Translations under genes and position numbers: made by a program | Source of the DNA: an uncultured Clostridia bacterium | GTDB lineage: Bacteria > Bacillota > Clostridia > Christensenellales > UBA1242 | Assembly: GCA_934725745.1 (NCBI GenBank) | Contig: CAKVCH010000057.1 | Span: 1-5,249 of the forward strand | Direction of reading: 5' to 3' | DNA length: 5,249 nucleotides | In this document: positions 4,981 through 5,249 of the stretch, one piece after another | How positions within the stretch are numbered: the stretch's first letter is position 1 | How the letters are laid out: each line of letters starts with the position of its first letter | Notes under the pieces: model-generated | The model's database searches: none | Seen by the model: only the letters and a program-made list of their open reading frames with translations | Told to the model about the DNA's origin: nothing

Positions 4981-5249
4981 CTATGCCGTAGCAGAATAGT
5001 TAAGATTCCAAGTGAAACTACCATTGCACGAAATGTCGTTATCTTGGCTAGACAAAGCAATTTTTATATAAAGCGTTTTTGTCCCCTGCTCGATAGGTTG
5101 ATGAGAAAAACTTGACACCGTCGACGAAAAGCCCGAATCGGTTGCGTATGTAAAGGAAAGCCCCGCCGTTCCACTAAGCCCATTGGTCAAAGTGGCGAAG
5201 TAGGTCTCGCCATCATTAGTAAAAGTATAACTAAAAACAACATATGTAT
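4981..5249 (-). CDS. C-terminal end of a probable exported beta-rich protein (5' end outside the window)
   Basis: The frame is open from the window edge to a TAG stop at 4983-4981, giving 88 complete codons and no N-terminus. The first possible start inside the window, TTG 5190, has no ribosome binding site, and the codons before it (including VVFSYTFTNDGETYFAT) read as the same protein, so the start lies outside. The visible part is rich in Ser, Thr, Gly and aromatic residues and poor in Lys and Arg. Short alternating strands suggest a beta sandwich (TKTLYIKIALS, GSFTWNLNYSA). It has no membrane segment or sorting motif at its end and a single Cys. This composition fits an exported or surface protein, and the neighbouring SipW-like peptidase makes it a candidate substrate. 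The signal peptide that would test this is not in the window. Confidence 0.7.
   Translation of the reverse strand, partial: TYVVFSYTFTNDGETYFATLTNGLSGTAGLSFTYATDSGFSSTVSSFSHQPIEQGTKTLYIKIALSSQDNDISCNGSFTWNLNYSATA

Noticed and set aside
5188..5190. TTG 5190 as the start of the right-hand minus-strand protein
   Set aside because: No ribosome binding site precedes it, and the frame continues open and protein-like to the window edge.

Overview
The window is AT-rich bacterial DNA. It has strong Shine-Dalgarno sites, intrinsic terminators and short intergenic gaps. A YugP-type zinc metallopeptidase and a SipW-like (Ser/His type) signal peptidase point to an uncultured low-GC Firmicutes lineage (Bacilli or Clostridia, gut-type). 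Stops are TAA or TAG and Trp is TGG, so nothing suggests an altered genetic code. The species cannot be named from the sequence.

Left part, plus strand. The window opens inside a reading frame that is open from its first bases to 752; this is the C-terminal part of an unrecognised protein. A short AT-rich gap (753-914) holds a candidate promoter and three copies of a 20-bp motif at exactly 38-bp spacing. It leads into a YugP-family membrane zinc metallopeptidase (915-1634). A 12-bp hairpin flanked by A and T runs (1653-1691) ends this gene. The same hairpin probably also stops the opposing operon.

Right part, minus strand. A two-gene operon reads leftwards from a near-consensus promoter (TTGTCA-N17-TATAAT, 4640-4612) through a leader of about 260 nt. 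The first gene (4345-3533) encodes a single-pass membrane protein with a Lys/Glu-rich cytoplasmic arm and a beta-rich outer domain. The second (3533-1830) encodes a SipW-like signal peptidase with a very large cytoplasmic extension. The two genes overlap in TAATG, and the ribosome binding site of the peptidase is written by the last glycine codons of the first gene. Upstream of the operon, and separated by an intrinsic terminator (4913-4942), lies the 3' end of another minus-strand gene. It encodes a Ser/Thr-rich, beta-strand-like protein end that resembles an exported or surface protein.

Working model (inference). The minus-strand genes form a dedicated export and assembly locus: a candidate substrate, a membrane partner and a specialised Ser/His signal peptidase, comparable in logic to the tapA-sipW-tasA matrix operon of Bacillus subtilis. 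The unusual parts are the roughly 300-residue cytoplasmic tail on the peptidase (an internal repeat, an acidic linker and a histone-like Lys/Ser/Thr end), the charged cytoplasmic arm on its partner, and the long palindrome-bearing leader.
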